A DNA stretch of 12,235 bases from NCBI GenBank assembly GCA_019348265.1, contig JAHWJV010000058.1:1-12235 (forward strand). Direction: 5' to 3'. Of this stretch, positions 6,772 through 12,235 are shown in pieces (within the stretch, counting starts at the first letter, position 1; every line of letters starts with the position of its first letter). Below the pieces are notes generated by a model. The model searched no databases. It was not told where the DNA came from and saw only the letters and a list, made by a program, of their open reading frames with translations. This stretch comes from Gemmatimonadota bacterium. GTDB lineage: Bacteria > Gemmatimonadota > Gemmatimonadetes > Longimicrobiales > Longimicrobiaceae. A program made the position numbers and the translations under genes.

Positions 6772-8529
6772 TCAGGCGGGTGCGAGCGGGAGGGTGAACC
6801 GGATGACCGTTCCGCTGCCGATTTCGCTGCGCGCGTCGGCGGAACCGCCGTGAGCTTCGACCAGGTGCTTTACGATGGATAGTCCGAGCCCCGTTCCACC
6901 TTCGGTCTCTCGCGATCGGGCCGGGTCCACCCGGTAGAACCGCTCGAAGATCCGCGCCACATGCACGGATGGGATGCCGCTCCCGGTATCCTGCACCTCG
7001 ACCTTCACCCAGCGCGGCCGACTTTCACCCTCAAGGCCTGGCCGGGTCGAAACGTCTGCGCGGACCGTGATGCTACCTCCCTCCGGGGTGTAGCGGAGAG
7101 CATTGCTGAAGAGGTTGGAGAATACCTGGCGGACGGCCGCGGGATCTGCGTACACGAGATCGGCCGCGGGGTCGATCATGAAGGAGAGCGCCACGGTTCT
7201 GGAGGCCACGGTGGTCTCGGCGCTCCAGGCCTCCGTCGCGACCTTGGTTACGGAGAGCCGCTCAGGCTCGATCTTCCATCCGCCCGACTCGACGCGAGAA
7301 AGGTCCAGCAGGTCATCGACGATGCGCTGCAATCGGTCTGCATTCACCTTGACCACGTTCGCGAACTTCCGGACCAGCTCCGGTGCGAGCTCCGGATCGA
7401 GCATCGTCTCGCTGTAGCCGCGGATCGCCGTGAGCGGCGTTTTAAGCTCGTGAGAGGCGTTGGCGACGAAATCGCGGCGCACCCCCTCGAGGCGGCGTAG
7501 CTCCGACACGTCGAGGAAGACGAGCACCGCTCCGCCGTCGGGGAGCGGATGGGCAGTGGCGAGGACGGACCGGCCGTCGCTCACGAACTCGGTCGGGGTA
7601 ACGGTCTCGCCGGCGAGAGCGCGGCGGACGAGGCGCAGGAAGTCGGGGCGGCGGGCGACCGCCTCCGGGGTGAGGCCCTGCGCCCGCCGACCGAGGCCGA
7701 ACATGCGGCGGGCGGCGGGGTTTGCGCGGCGCACCGTGCCGTCTCTCGCGAGAGCGAGAACCCCCTCGGACATGGAATCGATCAGCGCCTGCATTTCCGC
7801 GCGCTCTTCTTCTACCTGAAGCACCCGGCGCTGGAGCTCTTCCGCGAGTGAATCGAGGGCACCGGCGACCTCCCCGAGCTCGTCGCTTCGGCTTTCGCGG
7901 AGGCGAATGGAGAGGTCACCCGCCGCCGCCGCACGCGCTGCCGCCGTGACGCGCCGTAGCGGCCGAGTCACCGCCACGCTGAACCCGAGGGACAGGCCAA
8001 CGGCAAGAAGCACCGCGAGGGCGCCGACTCCGAAGATCCCTCGTTGCGCGCGCGAGACCGCCGCGTCGACCTCCGTCAACGGTGTGGCCACCCGGACGAT
8101 GTCGCCGCGGCTGGAACGGACGGTCGCGTACAGGAGATTCCGCCCTACCGTCTCGCTAGCCCGAATGGCGCCGCCACGTCCCATCTTCACGGCTTCGCGG
8201 ACTTCGGGGCGCGCGGCGTGATTCTCCATGGCCGATAGCGCCACCCCATCCCGGGCGGATTCGCCGAGCACCACGCCGTCAGGCGCGATCACGGTAACGC
8301 GGTGGCCGCTACGGCGGCCGAGCAGATCCGCTACGGAGTCTGCGGGGAGGTCGGTGGAGGCGTCATAGAAGGTAGCCGCGAGGCTCAGTTCCGCGGCAAG
8401 CTGGCGCTCCACGCCCTCAACCAGGATCCGCCGGAGGCGCGATTCTGCCCCGGCACTGAGCGCGGTGATGAGAACCGCGATCAGGAGGAGATAGGAGAGG
8501 AAGAGCTGCTGTGACGCGCGCAGTCGCAC
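6772..8529 (-). CDS. phoR: Phosphate-sensing histidine kinase PhoR
   Basis: This 585-residue membrane sensor kinase is the partner of PhoB. A first membrane helix (about 9-27) and a second (about 165-187) enclose an extracytoplasmic domain of about 135 residues, larger than in E. coli PhoR and more like Bacillus-type sensors. Then come a HAMP linker (about 188-240), a PAS domain (about 246-345, starting ALIDSMSEGVLAL) and the kinase core: H-box FVANASHELKTPLTAIRGYSE with the phosphorylated His360, N-box SNLFSNALRYTPEGG (471-485), G1 box DTGSGIP (514-520), F-box FERFYRVD and G2 GGTGLGLSI. The PAS, H-box and PhoB neighbour together identify PhoR. The start is GTG, four bases after the phoB stop, so the two are cotranscribed. 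PhoR normally reads Pst activity via PhoU; no phoU is visible here. Confidence 0.92.
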   Translation of the reverse strand: MRLRASQQLFLSYLLLIAVLITALSAGAESRLRRILVEGVERQLAAELSLAATFYDASTDLPADSVADLLGRRSGHRVTVIAPDGVVLGESARDGVALSAMENHAARPEVREAVKMGRGGAIRASETVGRNLLYATVRSSRGDIVRVATPLTEVDAAVSRAQRGIFGVGALAVLLAVGLSLGFSVAVTRPLRRVTAAARAAAAGDLSIRLRESRSDELGEVAGALDSLAEELQRRVLQVEEERAEMQALIDSMSEGVLALARDGTVRRANPAARRMFGLGRRAQGLTPEAVARRPDFLRLVRRALAGETVTPTEFVSDGRSVLATAHPLPDGGAVLVFLDVSELRRLEGVRRDFVANASHELKTPLTAIRGYSETMLDPELAPELVRKFANVVKVNADRLQRIVDDLLDLSRVESGGWKIEPERLSVTKVATEAWSAETTVASRTVALSFMIDPAADLVYADPAAVRQVFSNLFSNALRYTPEGGSITVRADVSTRPGLEGESRPRWVKVEVQDTGSGIPSVHVARIFERFYRVDPARSRETEGGTGLGLSIVKHLVEAHGGSADARSEIGSGTVIRFTLPLAPA

Positions 8530-8533
8530 CGGC

Positions 8534-9238
8534 CTACACTGCTGGCGGATCGGTACGGAAGCGGTAGCCGAATCCGCGCACCGTCTCGATCCAGTCTGCC
8601 GCGTCGCCGGCCTTCGAGCGGAGCCGCTGCACGTGCATGTCCACGGTGCGGGTCTCGATGTTGGCGGTCACCTCCCACACCGCTTCCAGGAGCTGACGCC
8701 GGGTCTGCACGCGGCCGCGTCGCGCGATGAGCGTGTGCAGGAGGCGGAGCTCCGTGGGGGTGAGGTCCATGGGCTCACCGTCGACCTCGGCGCTGGCCGC
8801 AGTGAGGTCGACCAGGAAGGGGCCGATGCGCAGCACCTTTCCACCGCGCGAAAGGGGAGGCGGCTGCCGAAGCCGGCGCAGCACCGCTCCCACGCGGGCG
8901 ACGAGCTCGGGGGCGGAGAAGGGCTTGGCGACGTAGTCGTCGGCGCCGAGTGAGAGACCGGCGACGCGGTCCTGCTCCTCTCGCCGCGCGGTGAGCAGGA
9001 TCACCGCGACGTGCTCCAGCTCGGGACGGCTGCGGATCTCGGCGAGCAGCTCGAGCCCCGACATCCCGGGGAGCATCAGGTCGAGGACCACCAGATCCGG
9101 GGCCTCGGAGGCGATCGCCTGGAGCGCTTCCGGGCCACTCGCTGCCGTGCGCACGCGATACGACTCCCGCGCCAGGTGATAGGCGACCAGAGCGGAGATG
9201 TCCGGCTCATCGTCCACGACCAGAACGTGCGCGTCCAT
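8534..9238 (-). CDS. phoB: Phosphate regulon response regulator PhoB
   Basis: This 234-residue OmpR/PhoB-type transcription factor is activated by PhoR and should bind the GTTAC repeats described here. The receiver domain starts at once (HVLVVDDEPD, acidic pocket Asp9/Asp10), with the phosphorylated Asp53 in VVLDLMLPG, Thr83 in LLTARREE and Lys105 in ADDYVAKPF. After a linker comes the winged helix (about residues 135-232): DLTPTELRLLHTLI, RRQLLEAVW, RTVDMHVQRLRSKAG and the wing ETVRGFGYRF. I start at ATG 9236-9238 because the domain begins there and GGGGGT lies eight bases upstream; ATG 9269-9271 (MAEPAAGG...) is possible and would overlap the preceding gene's stop. It is tightly linked to phoR and to the unknown gene upstream. 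Confidence 0.93.
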   Translation of the reverse strand: MDAHVLVVDDEPDISALVAYHLARESYRVRTAASGPEALQAIASEAPDLVVLDLMLPGMSGLELLAEIRSRPELEHVAVILLTARREEQDRVAGLSLGADDYVAKPFSAPELVARVGAVLRRLRQPPPLSRGGKVLRIGPFLVDLTAASAEVDGEPMDLTPTELRLLHTLIARRGRVQTRRQLLEAVWEVTANIETRTVDMHVQRLRSKAGDAADWIETVRGFGYRFRTDPPAV

Positions 9239-9263
9239 CGGTGCGGCACCCCCGGCGGCCGGC

Positions 9264-9842
9264 TCAGCCATCCACCCGACCAGCGCCCGCCGCCCGCTGC
9301 TCCGCAACCCGCCCCTGGAGGGCGAAGTACTCGCGAATCACCTCGACCGAGAGCGCCCTCGCGTGCGGCTCGTCGTCCACGAAGTCGCCGCGCTCCGGCT
9401 TGCACCCCCAGCGATCCGGATGCTCGCGGACCGTCGCCCAGAACTCCTCGGCTGCCGATTCGGGCCGGCGAGGCAGCGCCGCCGGCTCGTATTCCTCGAT
9501 GTCCTGGATGAAGTCGAGCACGCAGCGGCGGAAGGTCACGTCCGGAAGGTCGCCGAGCACGGAGTACCGGTGGCAGCGGCGCGCGGGGTAGGCGGCGTAG
9601 TAGTCCTCGACCATGGTCTCGGCGATGACGCGGCAGAGAGCGCGGTTCTCGACGACGGGTCCGAGCCATACGGCCGCGAACTCGCGCTCCACCCGGTCCC
9701 ACACACGCCCGGCCAGCTCCTCCACCGGCCAGCCGCGGTCGAGCCGCCCACCATAGTCCAACCGCTCCAGCCAACCCAGCACGTAGCCCCGGATCCGGCG
9801 CTGGCCTTCCAGCGTCGTGCAATCGATAAAGGCGTCGTTCAT
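9264..9842 (-). CDS. Uncharacterised 192-residue protein upstream of phoB
   Basis: I do not recognise the family. The chosen ATG (9840-9842) opens MNDAFIDCTTLEGQRRIRGY. The protein appears helical, acidic and soluble, with no signal peptide or membrane segment. It is notably rich in Trp (24, 38, 48, 59, 135, 145) and has five Cys (8, 70, 90, 107, 147), and an aromatic/acidic block FIQDIEEYEP at 111-120. Codon third positions are G/C-rich as in neighbours. The only other long frames here are antisense or shifted, and this one fits between the phosphoesterase and phoB without conflict. It ends 25 bases before the chosen phoB start, or overlaps the alternative one, so it is probably cotranscribed with phoBR. 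There is no strong ribosome site; a role in phosphate control is only inferred from position. Confidence 0.7.
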   Translation of the reverse strand: MNDAFIDCTTLEGQRRIRGYVLGWLERLDYGGRLDRGWPVEELAGRVWDRVEREFAAVWLGPVVENRALCRVIAETMVEDYYAAYPARRCHRYSVLGDLPDVTFRRCVLDFIQDIEEYEPAALPRRPESAAEEFWATVREHPDRWGCKPERGDFVDDEPHARALSVEVIREYFALQGRVAEQRAAGAGRVDG

Positions 9843-9874
9843 GGGATCTGGGGTGCGGGTGTCGAGTTCGGCCC

Positions 9875-9880
9875 GGTATA
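9875..9880 (-). promoter_or_regulatory. Possible -10 element ahead of the unknown gene and phoBR
   Basis: In the 166-base spacer 9843-10008 the minus strand reads GGTGTATACCGG, containing TATACC, about 33 bases before the start of the 192-residue protein. No convincing -35 stands 16-18 bases upstream and no GTTAC direct repeat is present. It is the best promoter candidate for this group, but weak. Confidence 0.22.
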
Positions 9881-9984
9881 CACCGCATCCGCCATTTGGA
9901 GCCTGACACCACTCAAAGCCGCTCTGAAGCCTCGGCCCACGGCGGGTGACGTCTACCGCCTCGCTCAGCGCCCCGGCGTGTCGG

Positions 9985-10040
9985 GACCGGCTATCCCGGT
10001 CGGTTCGCTCACGAACCGGCGGCCGGGCGGCCGCCGGTTC
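9985..10040 (-). terminator. Cluster of overlapping GC-rich hairpins at the end of the phosphoesterase gene
   Basis: Three inverted repeats follow each other. 10013-10040 is a perfect 12-base stem (GAACCGGCGGCC with its complement) around a four-base loop, covering the last codons of the phosphoesterase gene. 10001-10018 is a seven-base stem (CGGTTCG/CGAACCG) around the stop codon. 9985-10001 is a six-base stem (GACCGG/CCGGTC). The first two share bases and cannot form together. No T run follows, so this may be a Rho-dependent or U-less stop, or an mRNA 3'-end stabiliser; I call it a terminator region with low certainty. Confidence 0.4.
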
Positions 10041-10770
10041 GCAGGTACTCGGAGAATTCGTCGGGAAGCGTGCTTCCGCGGATCGCGCGCATCGTCTCCT
10101 CCACATCGTACTCCACCCTGCGGTGCTCCACCCGGACGGCACCGGGGGCCACATCCATCAGCACGTAACCCGAGCGCCAGTCTCCATCCTTCGGCCGGCC
10201 CACCGACCCGGTGTTCACGAAATGGATCCCGCCCACCTCGCGATGCCAGGGCACGTGCGTGTGCCCGAAGCAGATCACGTCCCCGTTACGAGCGCCAGCC
10301 AGTCCGGCCATCTTCGAGCAGAACTCGTCCGTGCGATCCGCCGTCCAGTACAGGGTGTTCAGCGTCGGCGCCCCATGTACCAGGATCACGGTGCGCCCGG
10401 GAGTGTGCCCGCCGAGCGGCCGCACGTCCATGCGGAACGGGAGCGACGCCAGGAACCGGCGAGTTTCCGGCGAGACGTGCTCCCGCGTCCATCCGTAGGA
10501 GAGGTGGGAGAGCTCCTCCTGCCTCGTATCCTCGTACTTACAGCCGCAGTGCTCGTAGCCGGTCGCCACAGTCGAGTCGTAGTTCCCGGCGACCCCGGCG
10601 ACGCCGCTCTCCCGCAGGAGCGCCACGCATTCGTTCGGCCAGGGCGCGTACCCGACCAGGTCGCCCAGGTGGTACGTCGCGTCGGCCTGCCCGCTCCGGG
10701 CGATGTCGTCCAGAACCGCCCGGAGCGCCGGCAGGTTGGCGTGGATGTCGGAGAACAGCGCGTATCGCAT
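10009..10770 (-). CDS. Calcineurin-like metallophosphoesterase (YfcE-like)
   Basis: This 253-residue cytoplasmic phosphoesterase belongs to the dimetal calcineurin-like superfamily. The metal-binding blocks appear in order: DIH (Asp8, His10), GDLVG (Asp37), GNYD (Asn63, with Tyr where most members have His), VHGAP and finally GHTHVP. Length and the compact single domain match small YfcE/MJ0936-type enzymes. An insert near residues 70-80 contains HCGCKYED, a possible extra metal or thiol site. The ATG is 19 bases after the arsM stop, so it is most likely the third gene of the arsR operon. The substrate is unknown; small family members act on phosphodiesters, phosphoproteins or nucleotides. Whether it serves the arsenic response or phosphate scavenging cannot be decided from sequence. 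Confidence 0.85.
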   Translation of the reverse strand: MRYALFSDIHANLPALRAVLDDIARSGQADATYHLGDLVGYAPWPNECVALLRESGVAGVAGNYDSTVATGYEHCGCKYEDTRQEELSHLSYGWTREHVSPETRRFLASLPFRMDVRPLGGHTPGRTVILVHGAPTLNTLYWTADRTDEFCSKMAGLAGARNGDVICFGHTHVPWHREVGGIHFVNTGSVGRPKDGDWRSGYVLMDVAPGAVRVEHRRVEYDVEETMRAIRGSTLPDEFSEYLRTGGRPAAGS

Positions 10771-10789
10771 CGTCGGAAGCGATGATGTT

Positions 10790-11671
10790 TCAGGAGCAGC
10801 ATTCCGGCGCGCAGCAAGCGCCCGCGGCCGAAGTCCCAGAACGGTTGAGAGCCGCGGCCGGCTTCCGCCCGCGCACGAACGCGCTCACGAAGCGCCCCTC
10901 TATCCGCGGGGCGAGTGCGTCCACGTCCACGCCCGACCCCGCGAGGAAGGAGCGCGCGTCCTCCACGTCGTACACCCGCGTCGGCTCGATCTCGACCTCC
11001 TCGAAGTCGGCCTCCGTCAGCAGCCGCCGGAACTCCGCCTCCTCCAGCGCGCCCGCCACGCACCCGATCCAGAGCTCCATGTTGCGGCGGATCTCAGGTG
11101 GGACCTCTCCGCGGACCACCACGTCTGATACCGCGAAACGGCCGCCCGGCCTCAAAACCCTGAACGCCTCCCGGAGGACCTGCGCCTTGTCACCGGAAAG
11201 GTTGATGACGCAGTTGGAGATGATCACGTCCACAGACCCGGTGGGCAGCGGAATGTTCTCGATCTCCCCGCGCAGGAACTCCACGTTGGTCGCGCCAGCA
11301 AGCCGCGCGTTCTCCCGCGCCAGCGTCAGCATCTCGTCCGTCATGTCCAGCCCGTACGCTTTTCCCGTCGGGCCCACGCGCCGGGCCGAGAGGAGCACGT
11401 CGATCCCACCGCCGGAGCCCAGGTCGAGAACCGTCTCCCCTTCGCCGAGCTGCGCCAGCGCGGTCGGGTTTCCACACCCCAGTGATGCCCGCAGCGCATC
11501 CTCCGGGATCGATCCCGCTTCCGCCTCGTCGTAGAGGTCGGCGGTGATCGGGTCGCAGCTGCCATCGAACGCGACTCCCCCGCAGCAGCTGTTCCCCTCC
11601 CCCGCCGTCACCCGGGTCGCCGCCTCGCCATACTTCGCGCGCACCGTTTCCTTCAGGTCCGTGGTCGTCAT
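10790..11671 (-). CDS. arsM: Arsenite S-adenosylmethionine methyltransferase ArsM
   Basis: This 293-residue enzyme transfers methyl groups from SAM to trivalent arsenic, giving methylated, partly volatile arsenicals. The SAM-binding motif is LDLGSGGGID at 82-91. The three Cys that bind arsenite in characterised ArsM enzymes are present in their conserved contexts: Cys66 in SLGCGNP, Cys154 in SNCVINL and Cys204 in WIGCVAGAL. An amino-terminal Cys pair (29, 30, in NSCCGG) is also typical. I start at ATG 11669-11671, preceded by GGAGAG at good spacing; a TTG four codons earlier is less likely. The tail ends GACCAPECCS, with Cys286, 287, 291 and 292, echoing the ArsR tail. It lies 49 bases after arsR, with an ArsR-type palindrome in the gap. 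No arsenate reductase or efflux pump is in view. Confidence 0.96.
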   Translation of the reverse strand: MTTTDLKETVRAKYGEAATRVTAGEGNSCCGGVAFDGSCDPITADLYDEAEAGSIPEDALRASLGCGNPTALAQLGEGETVLDLGSGGGIDVLLSARRVGPTGKAYGLDMTDEMLTLARENARLAGATNVEFLRGEIENIPLPTGSVDVIISNCVINLSGDKAQVLREAFRVLRPGGRFAVSDVVVRGEVPPEIRRNMELWIGCVAGALEEAEFRRLLTEADFEEVEIEPTRVYDVEDARSFLAGSGVDVDALAPRIEGRFVSAFVRGRKPAAALNRSGTSAAGACCAPECCS

Positions 11672-11682
11672 GTGGCTCTCCA

Positions 11683-11698
11683 ATCAAGAATCGTTGAT
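11683..11698. promoter_or_regulatory. Second ArsR-type operator, between arsR and arsM
   Basis: The sequence ATCAAGAATCGTTGAT is a palindrome of the form ATCAA-N6-TTGAT, the same half-sites and spacing as the site in the arsR promoter. It ends 12 bases before the arsM start, just upstream of or at its ribosome site, and lies downstream of a run of eight T on the minus strand (11709-11716). It could control a separate arsM promoter (TATCCA at about 11697-11702 is a faint -10) or act as a roadblock to arsR read-through. Confidence 0.55.
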
Positions 11699-11720
11699 GG
11701 ATACCAGCAAAAAAAATCCC

Positions 11721-12044
11721 TCAGGAACAGCAGCCGTCGTCGGCACAGCATTCCGCGCCGCGCGCCCGCACCTCGGAGAGGAGCGAGGCGAGATCCCCCA
11801 GCGCGTCGAGATCGAGCGCATAATAGACCCAGCGCCCGTCGCGGCGGTCCGTCACCAGTCCTGCGTCCTTGAGGGTCTTCAGGTGGAAGGAGAGGCGGGA
11901 TTGCGCCGCGCCTAACCCTTCCTGGAGCTCGCAGACGCACCGCTCGCCACCCATGAGGAACTGCACCAGCTCCAACCGTGTCCGATCGGAGAGGGCATGG
12001 AACGCGCTTGCGGCGTGAGCGAGGTCGAGCTCCGTGGTGCTCAT
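11721..12044 (-). CDS. arsR: ArsR-family arsenic-responsive repressor
   Basis: This 107-residue winged-helix repressor releases DNA on binding As(III)/Sb(III). It has the SmtB/ArsR fold: helix FHALSDRTRLELVQFLM, the metal-site helix RCVCELQEGL with Cys36 and Cys38 (the classical ArsR CVC motif), recognition helix QSRLSFHLKTLKDAGLV and wing RRDGRWVYYAL. In addition the protein ends ECCADDGCCS, with Cys99, 100, 105 and 106; some ArsR proteins (for example from Acidithiobacillus) bind arsenic through carboxy-terminal Cys, so this one carries both site types. The ATG at 12042-12044 has no ribosome site and is about seven bases from the -10, suggesting a leaderless mRNA. It is first in the arsR-arsM-phosphoesterase group and probably represses itself and arsM through the two palindromes. 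Confidence 0.95.
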   Translation of the reverse strand: MSTTELDLAHAASAFHALSDRTRLELVQFLMGGERCVCELQEGLGAAQSRLSFHLKTLKDAGLVTDRRDGRWVYYALDLDALGDLASLLSEVRARGAECCADDGCCS

Positions 12045-12050
12045 GGGCTC

Positions 12051-12079
12051 AATATATCAACGGATGTTGATTAGTCAAC
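12051..12079 (-). promoter_or_regulatory. arsR promoter with overlapping ArsR operator
   Basis: On the minus strand there are TTGACT (-35, 12073-12078), a 16-base spacer and TATATT (-10, 12051-12056), a good housekeeping promoter. Within it, ATCAAC-N4-GTTGAT (12056-12071) is a perfect 6-4-6 palindrome spanning the spacer and the -10 edge. A second palindrome GTTGA-N4-TCAAC (12066-12079) shares a half-site and covers the -35. ArsR bound here would block RNA polymerase. The predicted start falls at or one base before the arsR ATG. Confidence 0.75.
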
Positions 12080-12235
12080 GCTCGTGCTCGCCGCCTGTGG
12101 AGACGCACCTCGGGGGCGTGGGGGCTCCCTGGTTCGACCGAGTTGATGCGGTCGCTCACTCCACGATCCATTCGGTTCGGCACCCGGGAGGTGCGGACAG
12201 TGGGTTGCACGCAGCCGGCCGCCCCGCGGCGCCGG

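Noticed and set aside
9198..11534. Open frame of 778 codons on the plus strand, antisense to phoB, the unknown gene, the phosphoesterase and arsM
   Set aside because: It is rich in Arg, Pro, Ser and Ala with no domain, and it runs opposite four well-supported genes. Long antisense frames are expected in GC-rich DNA.
11706..11725. Run of eight T on the minus strand just after the arsR stop as a terminator
   Set aside because: The only stem before it is three bases (TCC/GGA), too weak for a standard rho-independent terminator; arsM continues 49 bases on.
12080..12235. Possible RNA gene or promoter in the right-hand end (GGTTCGACC resembles a tRNA T-loop)
   Set aside because: No pairing partners for a cloverleaf are present and no CCA-like acceptor; nothing else recognisable was found.

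Overview
All recognisable genes lie on the minus strand, so transcription runs from high to low coordinates. Base composition is GC-rich (by eye, G or C at most third codon positions). The products are a PstSCAB phosphate importer, a Tat-exported PhoX phosphatase, a beta-barrel porin, PhoR/PhoB and an ArsM/ArsR pair. A porin with a C-terminal Phe points to a Gram-negative bacterium. Gene style and order are compatible with Gemmatimonadota, but that placement is an impression, not proven by anything in the window. I see no mobile element, CRISPR array, tRNA or rRNA.

In transcription order, the arsenic part comes first. A strong promoter with an ArsR-type palindrome (12051-12079) drives arsR (12044-11721), probably as a leaderless mRNA. 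A second ATCAA-N6-TTGAT palindrome (11683-11698) sits in front of arsM (11671-10790), and 19 bases after arsM comes a calcineurin-like metallophosphoesterase gene (10770-10009). Its end carries a cluster of overlapping GC-rich hairpins (9985-10040). The outermost 156 bases (12080-12235) hold nothing I can name.

The phosphate part follows on the same strand: an unrecognised 192-residue protein (9842-9264), phoB (9238-8534), phoR (8529-6772), a phosphate-porin-like gene (6669-5605), a rho-independent terminator (5492-5538), phoX (5443-3713), a 109-residue unknown protein whose GTG overlaps the phoX stop (3716-3387), then pstS (3092-2130), pstC (2152-1022), pstA (1025-144) and the first 140 bases of pstB. 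PhoR would sense phosphate status and phosphorylate PhoB. Candidate PhoB boxes, seen as GTTAC direct repeats about 11 bases apart, precede the porin gene and pstS. The porin admits phosphate or polyphosphate, PhoX releases phosphate from organic esters, and PstSCAB imports it. Arsenate enters cells through phosphate transporters, so the adjoining arsenic methylation genes make biological sense.

The most notable observations are: an in-frame amber codon in pstB between otherwise well-conserved residues; matching double-CC tails on ArsR and ArsM; paired ArsR-type operators; tandem 11-base GTTAC repeats as the likely local Pho box; and two uncharacterised proteins embedded in the Pho gene cluster.
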